NCBI RefSeq assembly: GCF_000292525.1
Contig: NZ_AEYF01000040.1
Location: 62,001-126,000 of the forward strand
Reading direction: 5' to 3'
From: Rhizobium sp. CCGE 510
GTDB lineage: Bacteria > Pseudomonadota > Alphaproteobacteria > Rhizobiales > Rhizobiaceae
DNA length: 64,000 bases
In this document: positions 24,052-34,855 of the stretch, piece after piece
How positions within the stretch are numbered: position 1 is the stretch's first letter
Layout: each line of letters starts with the position of its first letter
The notes under the pieces: generated by a model
Seen by the model: the letters and a program-made list of their open reading frames with translations, nothing else
What the model was told of the DNA's origin: nothing
Database searches by the model: none
Program-made: the position numbers and the translations under genes

Positions 24052-25650
24052 ATGGCGCTCAGTTTCATCAAAAAGGTCTTCACCTTCGGCAAGGACAAGC
24101 CGGCGGAAGAGCCCGTGCCTGATGCCGTGACTGTGCCTGATGCCGTGGCAAGGGAACTCGAGCCGCGCTCGCGCGACGAGGATCTGCCGGTCGCCGATGA
24201 CCCGGTTCTTCCCGAGGAAATGGAGACGGCCGGCGGGCCGGCTGCGGATGTCGGCGAAGGCGAGGAAACGGACATCCTCGATGAGGCCTTGCCTTTGCCT
24301 CCCGCAGGCCAGATGAGTGATTTCGGCTTGGTGCCGCTTTCACTGCTGGAGATCGAAGCCGAAGCAGAGACGCAGGCAAGTGACGAGAGCGAGGCGGAAG
24401 CACCTCCCCCTGTCCCTTCGGGACATCTCCCCCACAAGGGGGGGGATCGTTCGGAGGCTGACGCGCCGGCTTCGGTCGAAGGGACCGCGGAAGTCGCAGA
24501 AGTGTTTTCAGAAGAGATTCCCGCTGAAATCGACGGAGCCTCAGACATTTCCGTTCAGCCGATCTCCCCCCTTGTGGGGGAGATGCCCGGCAGGGCAGAG
24601 GGGGGTATCTCACCCGCCGAGCCTTCCGAGACGATAGCAGAACAGCCGAAGCCCGAATCTCCCATTCTTCCCAAAGGCTTTGCCACAGGCCCGGCCGTCC
24701 CTGAATTCGTCGCTCCAGTCCCGCAGCCGAAACTCAGCTGGTTCCAGCGCCTGCGCAACGGCCTTGCACGCACGTCCTCGCAGCTGACGGGCCAGATCAC
24801 CGCGCTCTTCACCAAGCGCAAGCTTGATGACGAGACGCTGCAGGATCTGGAAGACCTGCTGATCCAGGCCGATCTCGGCGTCGAGACCGCCATGCGGGTC
24901 ACCGATACGCTGGCTTCCGAGCGTTATGGCAAGGATGTCACCGGCGAGGATGTCAGCCGGATCATGGCGTCCGAAATCGCCAAGGTTCTGAAGCCGGTCG
25001 CCAAGCCGCTGCAGCTTGACCTGTCGCACAAGCCGCACGTCATCCTTGTCGTCGGTGTCAACGGCACCGGCAAGACGACGACAATCGGCAAGCTCGCGGC
25101 GAAGCTCTCCGGCGCCGGGCTGAAGGTGATGCTGGCTGCCGGCGATACCTTTCGCGCCGCGGCAATCGAGCAGCTGAAAATCTGGGCCGACCGGACGAAT
25201 TCCGAATTCATCGGCACCAAACTCGGCGCCGATGCCGCCGGCCTTGCCTATGACGCCTTCGAACAGGCGAAAGCGAAAAAATGCGACGTGCTGATCGTCG
25301 ATACCGCCGGCCGGCTGCAGAACAAGGCCGAGCTGATGGCCGAGCTCGAGAAGATCGTCCGTGTGCTCGGCAAGCTCGATCCCGATGCACCGCACACGGT
25401 GCTGCAGACGCTCGACGCGACGACCGGGCAAAATGCGCTCAGCCAGGTCGAGATCTTCCGCAACGTCGCCGGCGTCAACGGGCTGATCATGACCAAGCTC
25501 GACGGCACGGCGCGCGGCGGCATTCTCGTTGCCATATCGGCCAAGCACAAGCTGCCGGTCTATTTCATCGGGGTCGGCGAGGGCGTCGAGGACCTGGAGC
25601 CGTTCGAGGCCGAGGATTTCGCCCATGCCATTGCCGGACTTCCCCAATGA
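24052..25650 (+). CDS. ftsY: SRP receptor FtsY, with in-frame repeat insertions
   Basis: A 532-aa SRP receptor GTPase that docks Ffh-ribosome complexes at the membrane. The conserved NG domain spans about residues 235-532, with the P-loop GVNGTGKTTT at about 335, DTAGRLQNKAEL and TKLDGTARGG. The first 230 residues are a long acidic, low-complexity A domain. Two copies of a GC-rich palindromic repeat sit inside it in frame: residues about 117-133 (VPSGHLPHKGG) and about 170-187 (ISPLVGEMPGRAEGG). The ATG at 24052 has CGGA upstream. Neither insertion breaks the frame, and the NG domain is intact, so the protein should work. Confidence 0.93.
   Translation: MALSFIKKVFTFGKDKPAEEPVPDAVTVPDAVARELEPRSRDEDLPVADDPVLPEEMETAGGPAADVGEGEETDILDEALPLPPAGQMSDFGLVPLSLLEIEAEAETQASDESEAEAPPPVPSGHLPHKGGDRSEADAPASVEGTAEVAEVFSEEIPAEIDGASDISVQPISPLVGEMPGRAEGGISPAEPSETIAEQPKPESPILPKGFATGPAVPEFVAPVPQPKLSWFQRLRNGLARTSSQLTGQITALFTKRKLDDETLQDLEDLLIQADLGVETAMRVTDTLASERYGKDVTGEDVSRIMASEIAKVLKPVAKPLQLDLSHKPHVILVVGVNGTGKTTTIGKLAAKLSGAGLKVMLAAGDTFRAAAIEQLKIWADRTNSEFIGTKLGADAAGLAYDAFEQAKAKKCDVLIVDTAGRLQNKAELMAELEKIVRVLGKLDPDAPHTVLQTLDATTGQNALSQVEIFRNVAGVNGLIMTKLDGTARGGILVAISAKHKLPVYFIGVGEGVEDLEPFEAEDFAHAIAGLPQ
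24402..24448. repeat. GC-rich palindromic repeat inside ftsY, copy 1
   Basis: The core CTCCCCCACAAGGGGGG is preceded by a second small palindrome, GTCCCTTCGGGAC. It lies in the low-complexity A domain of FtsY and is read through in frame. It is inverted relative to copy 2 and shares its core with the pair between ccmB and ccmA. Confidence 0.8.
24561..24610. repeat. GC-rich palindromic repeat inside ftsY, copy 2
   Basis: The core CTCCCCCCTTGTGGGGGAG is followed by GCCCGGCAGGGC. It encodes ISPLVGEMPGRAEGG in FtsY. I recall this peptide as the usual translation of a repeat dispersed in rhizobial genomes. It is in opposite orientation to copy 1, 112 bp away. Confidence 0.8.
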
Positions 25651-25728
25651 TGCCACAGATATGCCGCCGAAAACGTGCAGGGCACGGTTGGCAACCAGGT
25701 TTTCAGGAATAGCAGGTTTGAAGAACGC

Positions 25729-26373
25729 ATGAGCACCGAAAGCGACATCACCCCAACCGCGGCCGACCGGCATCATCCGCTGCTGAAACTGGCGCTGGAA
25801 CTCGGGCCGCTGCTGATCTTCTTCTTCGCCAATCTGCGCGGCCAGTGGCTGGTGGAGCGGTTTCCCGCTCTTTCGGAGCTGGGTGGTCCGCTGTTCGTCG
25901 CAACCGGGCTTTTCATGGCGGCGACGGCGATTTCGCTGATCGTTTCGAAAATCGTGCTCGGCCATCTGCCGATCATGCCGTTCGTCTCCGGCATCGTGGT
26001 GCTGATCTTCGGGGCGCTCGGCATCTACCTGCAGAACGAGACATTCATCAAGATGAAGCCGACCATCGTCAACGCGCTCTTCGGGGTGGCGCTGCTTGGT
26101 GGGCTTGCCTTCGGCAGGTCGCTGCTCGGCTACGTCTTCAATGCCGCCTTCCAGCTCGATCCGGAGGGCTGGCGCAAGCTCACCATTCGCTGGGGTATCT
26201 TCTTTCTGTTTCTCGCTGTGTTGAACGAGGTCGTCTGGCGCAATTTCTCCGACGGTACCTGGGTCGCCTTCAAGGTTTGGGGCACGATGCCGATCACCAT
26301 CATCTTTACGCTGGCGCAGATGCCGCTGGTGCTGAAGCACAGCATCAACCTGGAAACGGACGGCGAGAAGTGA
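25729..26373 (+). CDS. yciB: Septation protein A family membrane protein (YciB)
   Basis: A 214-aa inner-membrane protein of the YciB/IspZ family with five or six membrane segments. Conserved blocks are LLKLALELGPLLIFFFANLRG near the N-terminus and RWGIFFLFLAVLNEVVWRN around residue 150. In enteric bacteria the family affects envelope and septum formation, but the molecular role is unclear. The start at 25729 (MSTES) is the best of several because homology begins soon after. It is 78 bp after ftsY. Its TGA overlaps the GTG start of the next gene (GTGA), so the two are coupled. Confidence 0.88.
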   Translation: MSTESDITPTAADRHHPLLKLALELGPLLIFFFANLRGQWLVERFPALSELGGPLFVATGLFMAATAISLIVSKIVLGHLPIMPFVSGIVVLIFGALGIYLQNETFIKMKPTIVNALFGVALLGGLAFGRSLLGYVFNAAFQLDPEGWRKLTIRWGIFFLFLAVLNEVVWRNFSDGTWVAFKVWGTMPITIIFTLAQMPLVLKHSINLETDGEK

Positions 26374-26957
26374 GCGCGGCAGACGTCGAATATCGGGCCA
26401 GACACCAGACCTTCTGGTTTGTCGCCTGCCTTGCTGTGCTGGTCGCCCAGATCGTCGCCGAATATATGATGGGCCGCGTGCCGATCTGCGCCTGCGGCTA
26501 CGTCAAGCTGTGGGAGGGTGGGGTCAATACCAGCGGCAATTCGCAGCATCTGTCGGATTGGTACACGCCGTCGCATATCATCCACGGCTTCCTGTTCTAC
26601 GCGCTCGGGCATCTGATCCTGCGCCGCAAGCCGCTGGCGGCGAGGCTGCTGCTGGCGCTCGTCATCGAATCCGGCTGGGAACTGCTGGAGAATTCGCCTC
26701 TGATCATCGACCGCTACCGTACGGCGACAATCGCGCTCGACTATTACGGAGACAGCATCCTGAATTCGGCGATGGATACCGTCTTCATGTGCGTCGGTTT
26801 CTTCTTCGCAGCGCGTGCGCCGGTGGCGCTCACGGTTGCGATCGCCATCTTCTTCGAGATTTTCACAGGCTATATGATCCGCGACAACCTGACCCTCAAC
26901 GTGGTGATGCTGATCTGGCCGGTGGAGGCGATCAAAGTCTGGCAGGGCGGAGCGTAA
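26370..26957 (+). CDS. UPF0314/DUF2585 family membrane protein
   Basis: A 195-aa predicted inner-membrane protein of unknown function, from the family named UPF0314 in rhizobia. It has about five hydrophobic segments, with conserved polar blocks CACGYVKLWEGG, WYTPSHIIHGFLFY and ALVIESGWELLENSPLIIDRYR. The buried His and Glu pairs suggest an enzyme or a metal site, but this is only inference. It starts at GTG 26370 inside the stop codon of yciB. It converges on ccmG, with four bases between the two stop codons, and has no terminator of its own there. Confidence 0.8.
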   Translation: MSAADVEYRARHQTFWFVACLAVLVAQIVAEYMMGRVPICACGYVKLWEGGVNTSGNSQHLSDWYTPSHIIHGFLFYALGHLILRRKPLAARLLLALVIESGWELLENSPLIIDRYRTATIALDYYGDSILNSAMDTVFMCVGFFFAARAPVALTVAIAIFFEIFTGYMIRDNLTLNVVMLIWPVEAIKVWQGGA

Positions 26958-26961
26958 GCTC

Positions 26962-27570
26962 TTACGAAACCGGCTTCCCCAGGGCCTTTTCCATCGCCGG
27001 AAACAGCCCTTCTTTCAGGCTGATATCATCAAACGGGCCGACGCGTTTGTAGAGGATCGTGCCGTCGGGGCCGACCAGATAACTTTCCGGAATGCCGTAG
27101 ACACCCCAGTCGATCGCGGCCTTGCCGTTCGGATCGATGCCGATCGCCTGATAGGGGTTGCCAAGCTCACCGAGGAAACGCACGGCGTTGTCGCTCTTGT
27201 CCTTGTAGTTGATGGCGACGACGTTCAACCGTCCGTCTTTCGCCAGTTCTTTCAACACAGGATGCTCGTCCCGGCAGGGGATGCACCACGAGGCAAAGAC
27301 GTTGACGAGGGTCAGCTTGCCGTTGACGGCGGCATCGGTCAGCGCCGGCAGGTTGGCGCCGTCTAGCGGCGGCAGGTTCAGCGCGGGCGCCTTGGTGCCG
27401 ATCAGGGCGGAGGGGATTTCGGCGATGTTCTTGCCGTGGAAATCCTGGTCGTAGAGCATTTTTGCGGCCGTCGCGGCAATGCCGCCGAAGACGATCAGCG
27501 GCAGAAGCGCCAGCGCGTAGCGGCCAAGGCCGCGCGGTTTGGTGATCGTGGTTTCAGGCGCTTCGCTCAT
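26962..27570 (-). CDS. ccmG: Thiol:disulfide interchange protein CcmG/DsbE
   Basis: A 202-aa membrane-anchored thioredoxin-like protein facing the periplasm. It reduces apocytochrome c cysteines for heme attachment. One membrane anchor is near residues 18-38. The thioredoxin fold has the active site FASWCIPCRDEHP (about 93-105) and the cis-proline YGIPESYLVG (about 157). The start is ATG 27570, and it overlaps the ccmD stop codon by four bases (ATGA). It is the last gene of the ccmABCDG operon. In rhizobia this gene is also called cycY. Confidence 0.92.
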   Translation of the reverse strand: MSEAPETTITKPRGLGRYALALLPLIVFGGIAATAAKMLYDQDFHGKNIAEIPSALIGTKAPALNLPPLDGANLPALTDAAVNGKLTLVNVFASWCIPCRDEHPVLKELAKDGRLNVVAINYKDKSDNAVRFLGELGNPYQAIGIDPNGKAAIDWGVYGIPESYLVGPDGTILYKRVGPFDDISLKEGLFPAMEKALGKPVS

Positions 27571-27734
27571 TCGCCGTCCTTTGCGCGCGCCGAGCGGCGG
27601 CGGATGCCGGCGGCTTCGAGCGCTGCCAGTTCACGGCGGCGCGCCCGGCCGTCGGTCCAGGTCCAGAGCGTGACGGCAACGGTCACGAGGGCTGCGAAGC
27701 CATAGGAGGCGTAGACGTAGAAGGCATGCGTCAC
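27567..27734 (-). CDS. ccmD: Heme exporter protein CcmD
   Basis: A 55-aa single-pass membrane protein. It starts at GTG 27734 with GGGAGG seven bases upstream. One hydrophobic helix (AFYVYASYGFAALVTVAVTL) is followed by a basic stretch (GRARRRELAALEAAGIRRRS), the standard CcmD layout. CcmD stabilises heme-loaded CcmE at the CcmABC complex. The gene starts 3 bp after the ccmC stop codon and overlaps the ccmG start (ATGA). It was identified by reading the gap between ccmC and ccmG directly. Confidence 0.88.
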   Translation of the reverse strand: MTHAFYVYASYGFAALVTVAVTLWTWTDGRARRRELAALEAAGIRRRSARAKDGE

Positions 27735-27737
27735 CGG

Positions 27738-28499
27738 TTATTCCTCCCGGCTCGCCATGCGGGCGGCAAGACGGCGTTGGGCGGCAATGCGGCGGCGCCA
27801 GATTTCGTTGCGCATCGCCATGATATGCAGCGTGAAGAAAAGCAGCGAGAAGGCGATCGCCATGAAGAAGAGCGGCCGCAGGAATTCCGGATCGATCGCC
27901 GGGCCATCAAGGCGCAGCACGCTTGCCGATTGATGCAGCGTGTTCCACCATTCCACAGAGAATTTGATGATCGGGATGTTGACGAAGCCGACGAGGATGA
28001 GCACGGCGCTGAGGCGCGCAGCCTTTGACGGATCGTCGATGGCGCGGCTGAGCGCAATCAGGCCGAGATACATCAGGAAGAGAATGAAGACGGAGGTCAG
28101 CCGCGCATCCCAGACCCACCAGGTGCCCCACATCGGCTTGCCCCAGAGCGAGCCGGTGACGAGGGCGAGCAGGGTGAAGGCGGCGCCGAGCGGGGCTGCG
28201 GCCTTGGCCGAGACGTCGGCCAGCGGATGGCGCCAAACCAGCGTGCCGATCGCCGAGACGCTCATGATCGTGTAGCACATCATCGAAAGCCAGGCGGCGG
28301 GCACATGGATGTACATGATGCGCACGGTCTCGCCCTGCTGGTAATCGCCTTCTGTGGAGAAGCTGAGATAGAGGCCGATCGCGAAACAGAGGGCGGTGAT
28401 GCCGGCCAGCCAGGGAATGACGCGCGCTGCCAGCGCCAAGAACCGGGTCGGGTTGGCGAGATCGCTGAATTTGCTGATGGCAAGGCTGGTTTGGCTCAT
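27738..28499 (-). CDS. ccmC: Heme exporter membrane protein CcmC
   Basis: A 253-aa polytopic membrane protein that presents heme to CcmE. The tryptophan-rich WWD motif (WGTWWVWDARLTS) is around residues 122-134. Two histidines flank it (YIHVPAAW before, EWWNTLHQ after) and hold the heme. Six membrane segments are predicted. ATG 28499 (MSQTSL) is preferred because AAGGA lies just upstream; the longer frame is not conserved. It is 58 bp after ccmB and 3 bp before ccmD. Confidence 0.94.
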   Translation of the reverse strand: MSQTSLAISKFSDLANPTRFLALAARVIPWLAGITALCFAIGLYLSFSTEGDYQQGETVRIMYIHVPAAWLSMMCYTIMSVSAIGTLVWRHPLADVSAKAAAPLGAAFTLLALVTGSLWGKPMWGTWWVWDARLTSVFILFLMYLGLIALSRAIDDPSKAARLSAVLILVGFVNIPIIKFSVEWWNTLHQSASVLRLDGPAIDPEFLRPLFFMAIAFSLLFFTLHIMAMRNEIWRRRIAAQRRLAARMASREE

Positions 28500-28557
28500 G
28501 TCCGCTTCCTTACCGTGATCCGGCTTTTCCCGCAATCGGATGGCTGGTCAATCCTGG

Positions 28558-29217
28558 TCAATCCGCCGTGTTTCGCAGCGCAAGGGCGGCGGCAGCCGGG
28601 CCGATGACCGCGAAAAACAGCGTCAGCGCGATGAGGATGAGAAAGGGCGGCAGGAACGGGGCGGGATCCTCGACGGCGGCATAGGTGGCGCTGACGCCGA
28701 AGATCAGCACCGGGATGGTCAGTGGCAACACCAGGATCGAGACCAGCAGACCGCCGCGGGGCAGTGCGACGGCCACGGCGGCGCCGACCGCGCCGATGAA
28801 GGTGATGGCGGGAGAGCCGGCAAGAAGCGTCAGCGCGGTCGCGCCGATTGCCCTTTCGTCCATGTTCATGAACAGGCCGAGCAGCGGCGAGGCGACGACC
28901 AGCGGCAGGCTGGTGGCGGTCCAGTGGGCGAAGCATTTGACCAGCACGGTGAGGACGAGCGGCGTTTCCTGCATCAGCATCAGGTCGAGCGATCCGTCAT
29001 CGCGCTCGGCCTGGAACAGACGGTCGAGGCCAAGAAGGGCGGCGAGCAATGCGCCGATCCAGACGATGGCAGGGCCGATGCGGGAGAGAAGCTTGAGGTC
29101 CGGACCGACGCCGAAGGGGATGACGGCGACAATCGTGAGGAAGAACAGCACGCCGATCAGCGCGCCGCCGCCGGCGCGGATCGAGAGCTTGAGGTCGCGG
29201 AGGAAGAGGGCGGTCAT
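28558..29217 (-). CDS. ccmB: Heme exporter membrane protein CcmB
   Basis: A 219-aa ABC-type membrane subunit with six predicted segments. It pairs with the CcmA ATPase in the complex that releases heme-loaded CcmE. Family blocks are FLRDLKLSIRAGGGAL at the start, then DRLFQAERDDGSLDLMLMQETPL and VLPLTIPVLIFGVSA. In most bacteria ccmA and ccmB are adjacent or overlap. Here 265 bp separate them, filled by a repeat element with inverted ends. CcmB itself is intact. Confidence 0.93.
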   Translation of the reverse strand: MTALFLRDLKLSIRAGGGALIGVLFFLTIVAVIPFGVGPDLKLLSRIGPAIVWIGALLAALLGLDRLFQAERDDGSLDLMLMQETPLVLTVLVKCFAHWTATSLPLVVASPLLGLFMNMDERAIGATALTLLAGSPAITFIGAVGAAVAVALPRGGLLVSILVLPLTIPVLIFGVSATYAAVEDPAPFLPPFLILIALTLFFAVIGPAAAALALRNTAD

Positions 29218-29268
29218 GCGCGGCGCTCGTTGCGGGGATGTGAGGAAGACCCCTCACTGCGAGCGAAG

Positions 29269-29454
29269 AAAAACCCCTCCCCAACCCCTCCCCACAAGGG
29301 GGAGGGACTAAGCTGCGGTCCGTGGCTGTGGTCGAAAGTGAAGGTTTTGCAGGCTTTTATCGTTCTGCCGACTGCTACGATGAGGTTTGTGCGAGACAGC
29401 GCGGCACCGTAGCCCCTCCCCCTTGTGGGGAGGGGTTGGGGAGGGGGTTTTACG
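29269..29454. mobile_element. MITE-like element with inverted GC-rich ends between ccmA and ccmB
   Basis: The left end (29269-29308) and right end (29411-29454) are inverted copies about 40 bp long, built around CCCCTCCCCACAAGGGGGAGG. They enclose about 100 bp without a reading frame. The arms match at nearly all positions. No target duplication was confirmed. The core resembles the repeats inside ftsY. In the ccm mRNA the two ends would pair into a long hairpin. Confidence 0.65.
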
Positions 29455-29482
29455 CCATGCTCTCGTAAACATCCGCAGACCA

Positions 29483-30130
29483 TCATCCCCATACCCCCGC
29501 ATCCGCACCGGCAAAGCCGGTCATCTTCAATTCCCGCGCATTCTCGAGCCCCAGCGGCTGGTGCGTTGCCGCCAGCACGATGCCGCTCTTTGCCTGATGC
29601 GCCGCGATCAATCCGGCCAGCAGCCGGTCGGCGTTGGTATCGAGTGCGGCTGTCGGTTCGTCGAGGATCCAGACGGGGCGGTGGGCGACGAGCAGCTTGG
29701 CGAAGGCAAACCGGCGCTGCTGGCCGGCGGAGAGGTAACCGAAGGGAAGGTGGGTGACGCCGGAAAGACCGACGGCTTCGGCGGCGGCGTCGACGGCGAG
29801 GCCGGCAGAGCCTCCTACGCCGCCAAGAAAGCTGCGCCAGAAACCGAGGTTTTCTGCAACTGTAAGTTCATTCTTCATCGCATTTCGATGGCCAAGGTAG
29901 TGGCTGAGCTCGCCAGGATGGCGGTCTTCTCCGCCCTCTGCGTCATGGAAGATGACGACGCCTTTTTCCGGCCTCAGGAGGCCGGCGACAACCCGCAGCA
30001 AAGTGGACTTTCCCGATCCATTTCTGCCCGTCAAGATGAGCGCCTCGCCGGCGGCCAAGTGAAAGGAAATGTTAACGAAAATGAGATCCTCACCGCGCCT
30101 TGCGGCCAGATTTTCGGCGGTGAGATGCAT
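29483..30130 (-). CDS. ccmA: Heme exporter ATP-binding protein CcmA
   Basis: A 215-aa ABC ATPase of the cytochrome c maturation system. Walker A is TGRNGSGKSTLLR (about 34-46), the signature is YLSAGQQRRFAFAKLL (about 132-147) and Walker B is VWILDEPTAALD (about 153-164), with the switch His in ATHQPL. With CcmB and CcmC it drives release of holo-CcmE. It is the first gene of the ccmABCDG operon on the minus strand, divergent from acnA (260 bp between starts). The C-terminus ends GADAGVWG, next to the inserted repeat element. Confidence 0.93.
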   Translation of the reverse strand: MHLTAENLAARRGEDLIFVNISFHLAAGEALILTGRNGSGKSTLLRVVAGLLRPEKGVVIFHDAEGGEDRHPGELSHYLGHRNAMKNELTVAENLGFWRSFLGGVGGSAGLAVDAAAEAVGLSGVTHLPFGYLSAGQQRRFAFAKLLVAHRPVWILDEPTAALDTNADRLLAGLIAAHQAKSGIVLAATHQPLGLENARELKMTGFAGADAGVWG

Positions 30131-30164
30131 GCGTCGGCTCTTTCTTCGTTTCGGGTCGCGGCAG

Positions 30165-30189
30165 GGTCAAAAAATCTCCGATTTTGACC
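30165..30189. promoter_or_regulatory. Inverted repeat in the ccmA-acnA divergent region
   Basis: GGTCAAAA at 30165-30172 and TTTTGACC at 30182-30189 form a perfect 8-bp inverted repeat. The right arm contains TTGACC, a possible -35 box for acnA with TTTTTA 17 bp further on. It could be an operator overlapping that promoter. The regulator is unknown. Confidence 0.4.
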
Positions 30190-30210
30190 GCGCTCGGTAT
30201 GGCAAGTTTT

Positions 30211-30224
30211 TAGGAAATTATCTA
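30211..30224 (+). promoter_or_regulatory. Imperfect palindrome upstream of acnA
   Basis: TAGGAAATTATCTA is an imperfect palindrome with a loose resemblance to rhizobial iron-control elements bound by Irr. Aconitase is an iron-sulfur enzyme, so iron control would make sense. The match is weak. Confidence 0.25.
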
Positions 30225-30390
30225 TAAGAGCCGCAACCACGCCAGCGGTCGGCGTGAATTTCATCCTTGCGCCGAACTTGGAGCATCAGTTCCACGTGCG
30301 GACAGCGGAAATGGCCGTACCCGCATCCTGATGTGCATTAAGTGCATAGGCGTTCGCACGACTGTGTTGGCTATCAGAACGGGGTCTCTC

Positions 30391-33081
<2,691 letters not shown>

Positions 33082-33109
33082 TTGTTAAGAGCTTCATAAT
33101 ATGATGATG

Positions 33110-33143
33110 GCCGCCGGAGAGCAGTTTCCGGCGGCTTTTCTTT
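33110..33143 (+). terminator. Intrinsic terminator of acnA
   Basis: GCCGCCGGA pairs with TCCGGCGGC across a short loop and is followed by TTTTCTTT. It lies 29 bp after the acnA stop codon. Confidence 0.85.
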
Positions 33144-33317
33144 GCAGCGACGGTATTTGAGGGGCCTCACGATGATTTGTTTTATGCGGGTTCCGGTTGC
33201 GCTGCGCCTCACCCGTTCGTGATTTTTCGTTTGGACCCGGAAGGATTATTCGTACGTTCATATGTCAGGGCCTCCGGTTCGAACACGCCGTCGGCGCTGA
33301 AAAAGAGGTGCAGGTGA

Positions 33318-34058
33318 ATGTCCCCCCGTTTTCTGATTCCGCTGATAGCCGGCGTTGTTCTCTCAGGCCCGCTGCAGGCCGAAGACGGCACGCCGAAAGG
33401 TGTCGTCGAACTGTTTACGGCGCAGGGCTGCTCCTCGTGTCCTCCCGCTGATGCGGCTTTCCGCAAGCTGGTGAGCCAGGGCGATGTCATCGCGCTCGCC
33501 TATCATGTCGATTACTGGAACTATCTCGGCTGGGCCGATACGCTGAGCTCCAAGGAAAACACCGAGCGGCAGTACGGCTATGCAAGGACAATGGGCCGCA
33601 GCAACGTCTACACGCCGCAGGCGATCGTCAACGGGCGCGATCATCTGGCCGGCGCCGATCTCAACGGTATCAACGGCAAGCTCGATACCTATAGCGGCGA
33701 AGGCAATGGGCTGACCGTCCCCATCAGCACATCGATGCGTGGCGACGAGCTGGAGATCAAGATTGGCGCGGGACAGGGCAAAGCCAATGTCGTGATGGTC
33801 TATTTCGACAAGGAAAAGACGATTGACGTCGAAAAGGGCGAGAACAGTGGGAAGAAGATTTCCTATCTGCACAGCGTCACCAATGTCGAAACCGTCGGCA
33901 TGTGGGACGGCAAGGCGACCAGTCTGACGCTGCCGGCCAGCGTCCTGCAGCGGCCGCAGCTTGAGGGCTGCGCGATCCTGCTGCAATCGGCGACCGACAA
34001 CGGCGATCCGGCTGCGATCCTGGGCGCGACCGTGGTGATGGCTGGCAAAAATATCTGA
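33318..34058 (+). CDS. DUF1223 family secreted thioredoxin-like protein
   Basis: A 246-aa DUF1223 protein. A short signal peptide (about 22 residues, ending LQAE) precedes the domain, which opens with VVELFTAQGCSSCPPADAAF. Its CSSC is a thioredoxin-like CxxC. The family occurs widely in alphaproteobacteria, and its function is not established. Other conserved blocks are YHVDYWNYLGWADTLSS and VYTPQAIVNGR, the latter in the cis-proline position. The start has GAGGTG nearby. It stands alone, downstream of the acnA terminator, and is followed by 336 bp with no gene. Confidence 0.82.
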   Translation: MSPRFLIPLIAGVVLSGPLQAEDGTPKGVVELFTAQGCSSCPPADAAFRKLVSQGDVIALAYHVDYWNYLGWADTLSSKENTERQYGYARTMGRSNVYTPQAIVNGRDHLAGADLNGINGKLDTYSGEGNGLTVPISTSMRGDELEIKIGAGQGKANVVMVYFDKEKTIDVEKGENSGKKISYLHSVTNVETVGMWDGKATSLTLPASVLQRPQLEGCAILLQSATDNGDPAAILGATVVMAGKNI

Positions 34059-34394
34059 GATTTCATCCCGATTGCGGATGAAGTACCGGGCGGCCCGGCT
34101 GAGCGTATTCGGGGCTGGGGTTAAGGTCGATACGCTCGCCGGGCCCTTTGGCGCGCTGGCGCCAAACCGGGATTGATATTTCTCCTGCAAATGAGGCGCT
34201 GTTTTGACTGAAATACGGCGCTACCGAGAAAGCGTCAGCGCTGTCATGCGCATCGGACGATGTGCCGATTCAAAGTGCTGCAGCGTCCTTGCGCGCTGAC
34301 GCGTGGCCGAATGCGACGGCCGGCGCTCTTGCAATTTGCGGCAGCTCGGGCACACTGTCACTCACCTGTCACACGCAGAGGCCTTGGAGACTGA
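34059..34394. other. Intergenic region with no recognised gene
   Basis: A 336-bp stretch between the DUF1223 and DUF2794 genes. It contains TGGCGCGCTGGCGCCA-like self-complementary sequence near 34150 and several small imperfect hairpins. Two short open frames are not supported by ribosome sites. I see no promoter with proper spacing. Confidence 0.5.
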
Positions 34395-34796
34395 ATGACA
34401 GATCAGCCGGATTTGCGACACGGCGAAAGCCGTTCCGTCGACAATAGTTCCTCAGTCGTCGTCGATCTCAGGGAATACAAGCAAAGCAAGGACCCGCTTC
34501 CGGTGACCTTCCATCGGCGCGAATTGGACGCGATTCTGTGGATCTACGGCCGTATGGTCGGTGACGGCGACTGGCGCGACTACGCCATCGATCACCTGAA
34601 GGACAGGGCGGTCTTTTCCGTTTTCAAGCGCTCCGGCGAGATGCCGCTCTTCCGCATCGAGAAAAACCCGAAACTTGCCGCCAAGCAGGGCGCCTATTCG
34701 GTGATCAACGTCCACGGCACGATCCTGAAGCGCGGTCACGAGTTGAACCAGGTGCTGAAGGTGTTCGACAAGGCGCTGAAGCTGGTCGACAACTAG
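34395..34796 (+). CDS. DUF2794 domain protein
   Basis: A 133-aa protein of the DUF2794 family, restricted mostly to alphaproteobacteria and without a known function. The conserved core is VTFHRRELDAILWIYGRMV (about residues 37-55), then GDWRDYAIDHLKDRAVFSVF and the end LKRGHELNQVLKVFDKALKL. It has no signal peptide or membrane segment, so it is cytoplasmic. The first 30 residues are polar and variable. It converges on an acetyltransferase gene; a repeat fills most of the 59-bp gap. Confidence 0.8.
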   Translation: MTDQPDLRHGESRSVDNSSSVVVDLREYKQSKDPLPVTFHRRELDAILWIYGRMVGDGDWRDYAIDHLKDRAVFSVFKRSGEMPLFRIEKNPKLAAKQGAYSVINVHGTILKRGHELNQVLKVFDKALKLVDN

Positions 34797-34808
34797 GACG
34801 CTATTTTC

Positions 34809-34855
34809 TGCATGTCGTTATCCCGCAACCGCTGCACACTTCCGGGCGACATGCA
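34809..34855. repeat. Rhizobial palindromic repeat, partial copy
   Basis: TGCATGTCG at 34809-34817 is mirrored at 34847-34855, with CCGCTGCACACTTCCGG between. The same module occurs at about 42379-42422 and, shortened, at 58575. It fills the gap between two convergent genes and abuts the stop codon of the acetyltransferase. Confidence 0.78.

Noticed and set aside
24610..26340. Minus-strand frame of about 576 codons across ftsY and yciB
   Set aside because: It crosses two real genes and their junction with no conserved motif; composition explains it.
33230..33310. tRNA-like GGTTCGAA sequence before the DUF1223 gene
   Set aside because: The flanks cannot form acceptor and anticodon arms; the match is accidental.
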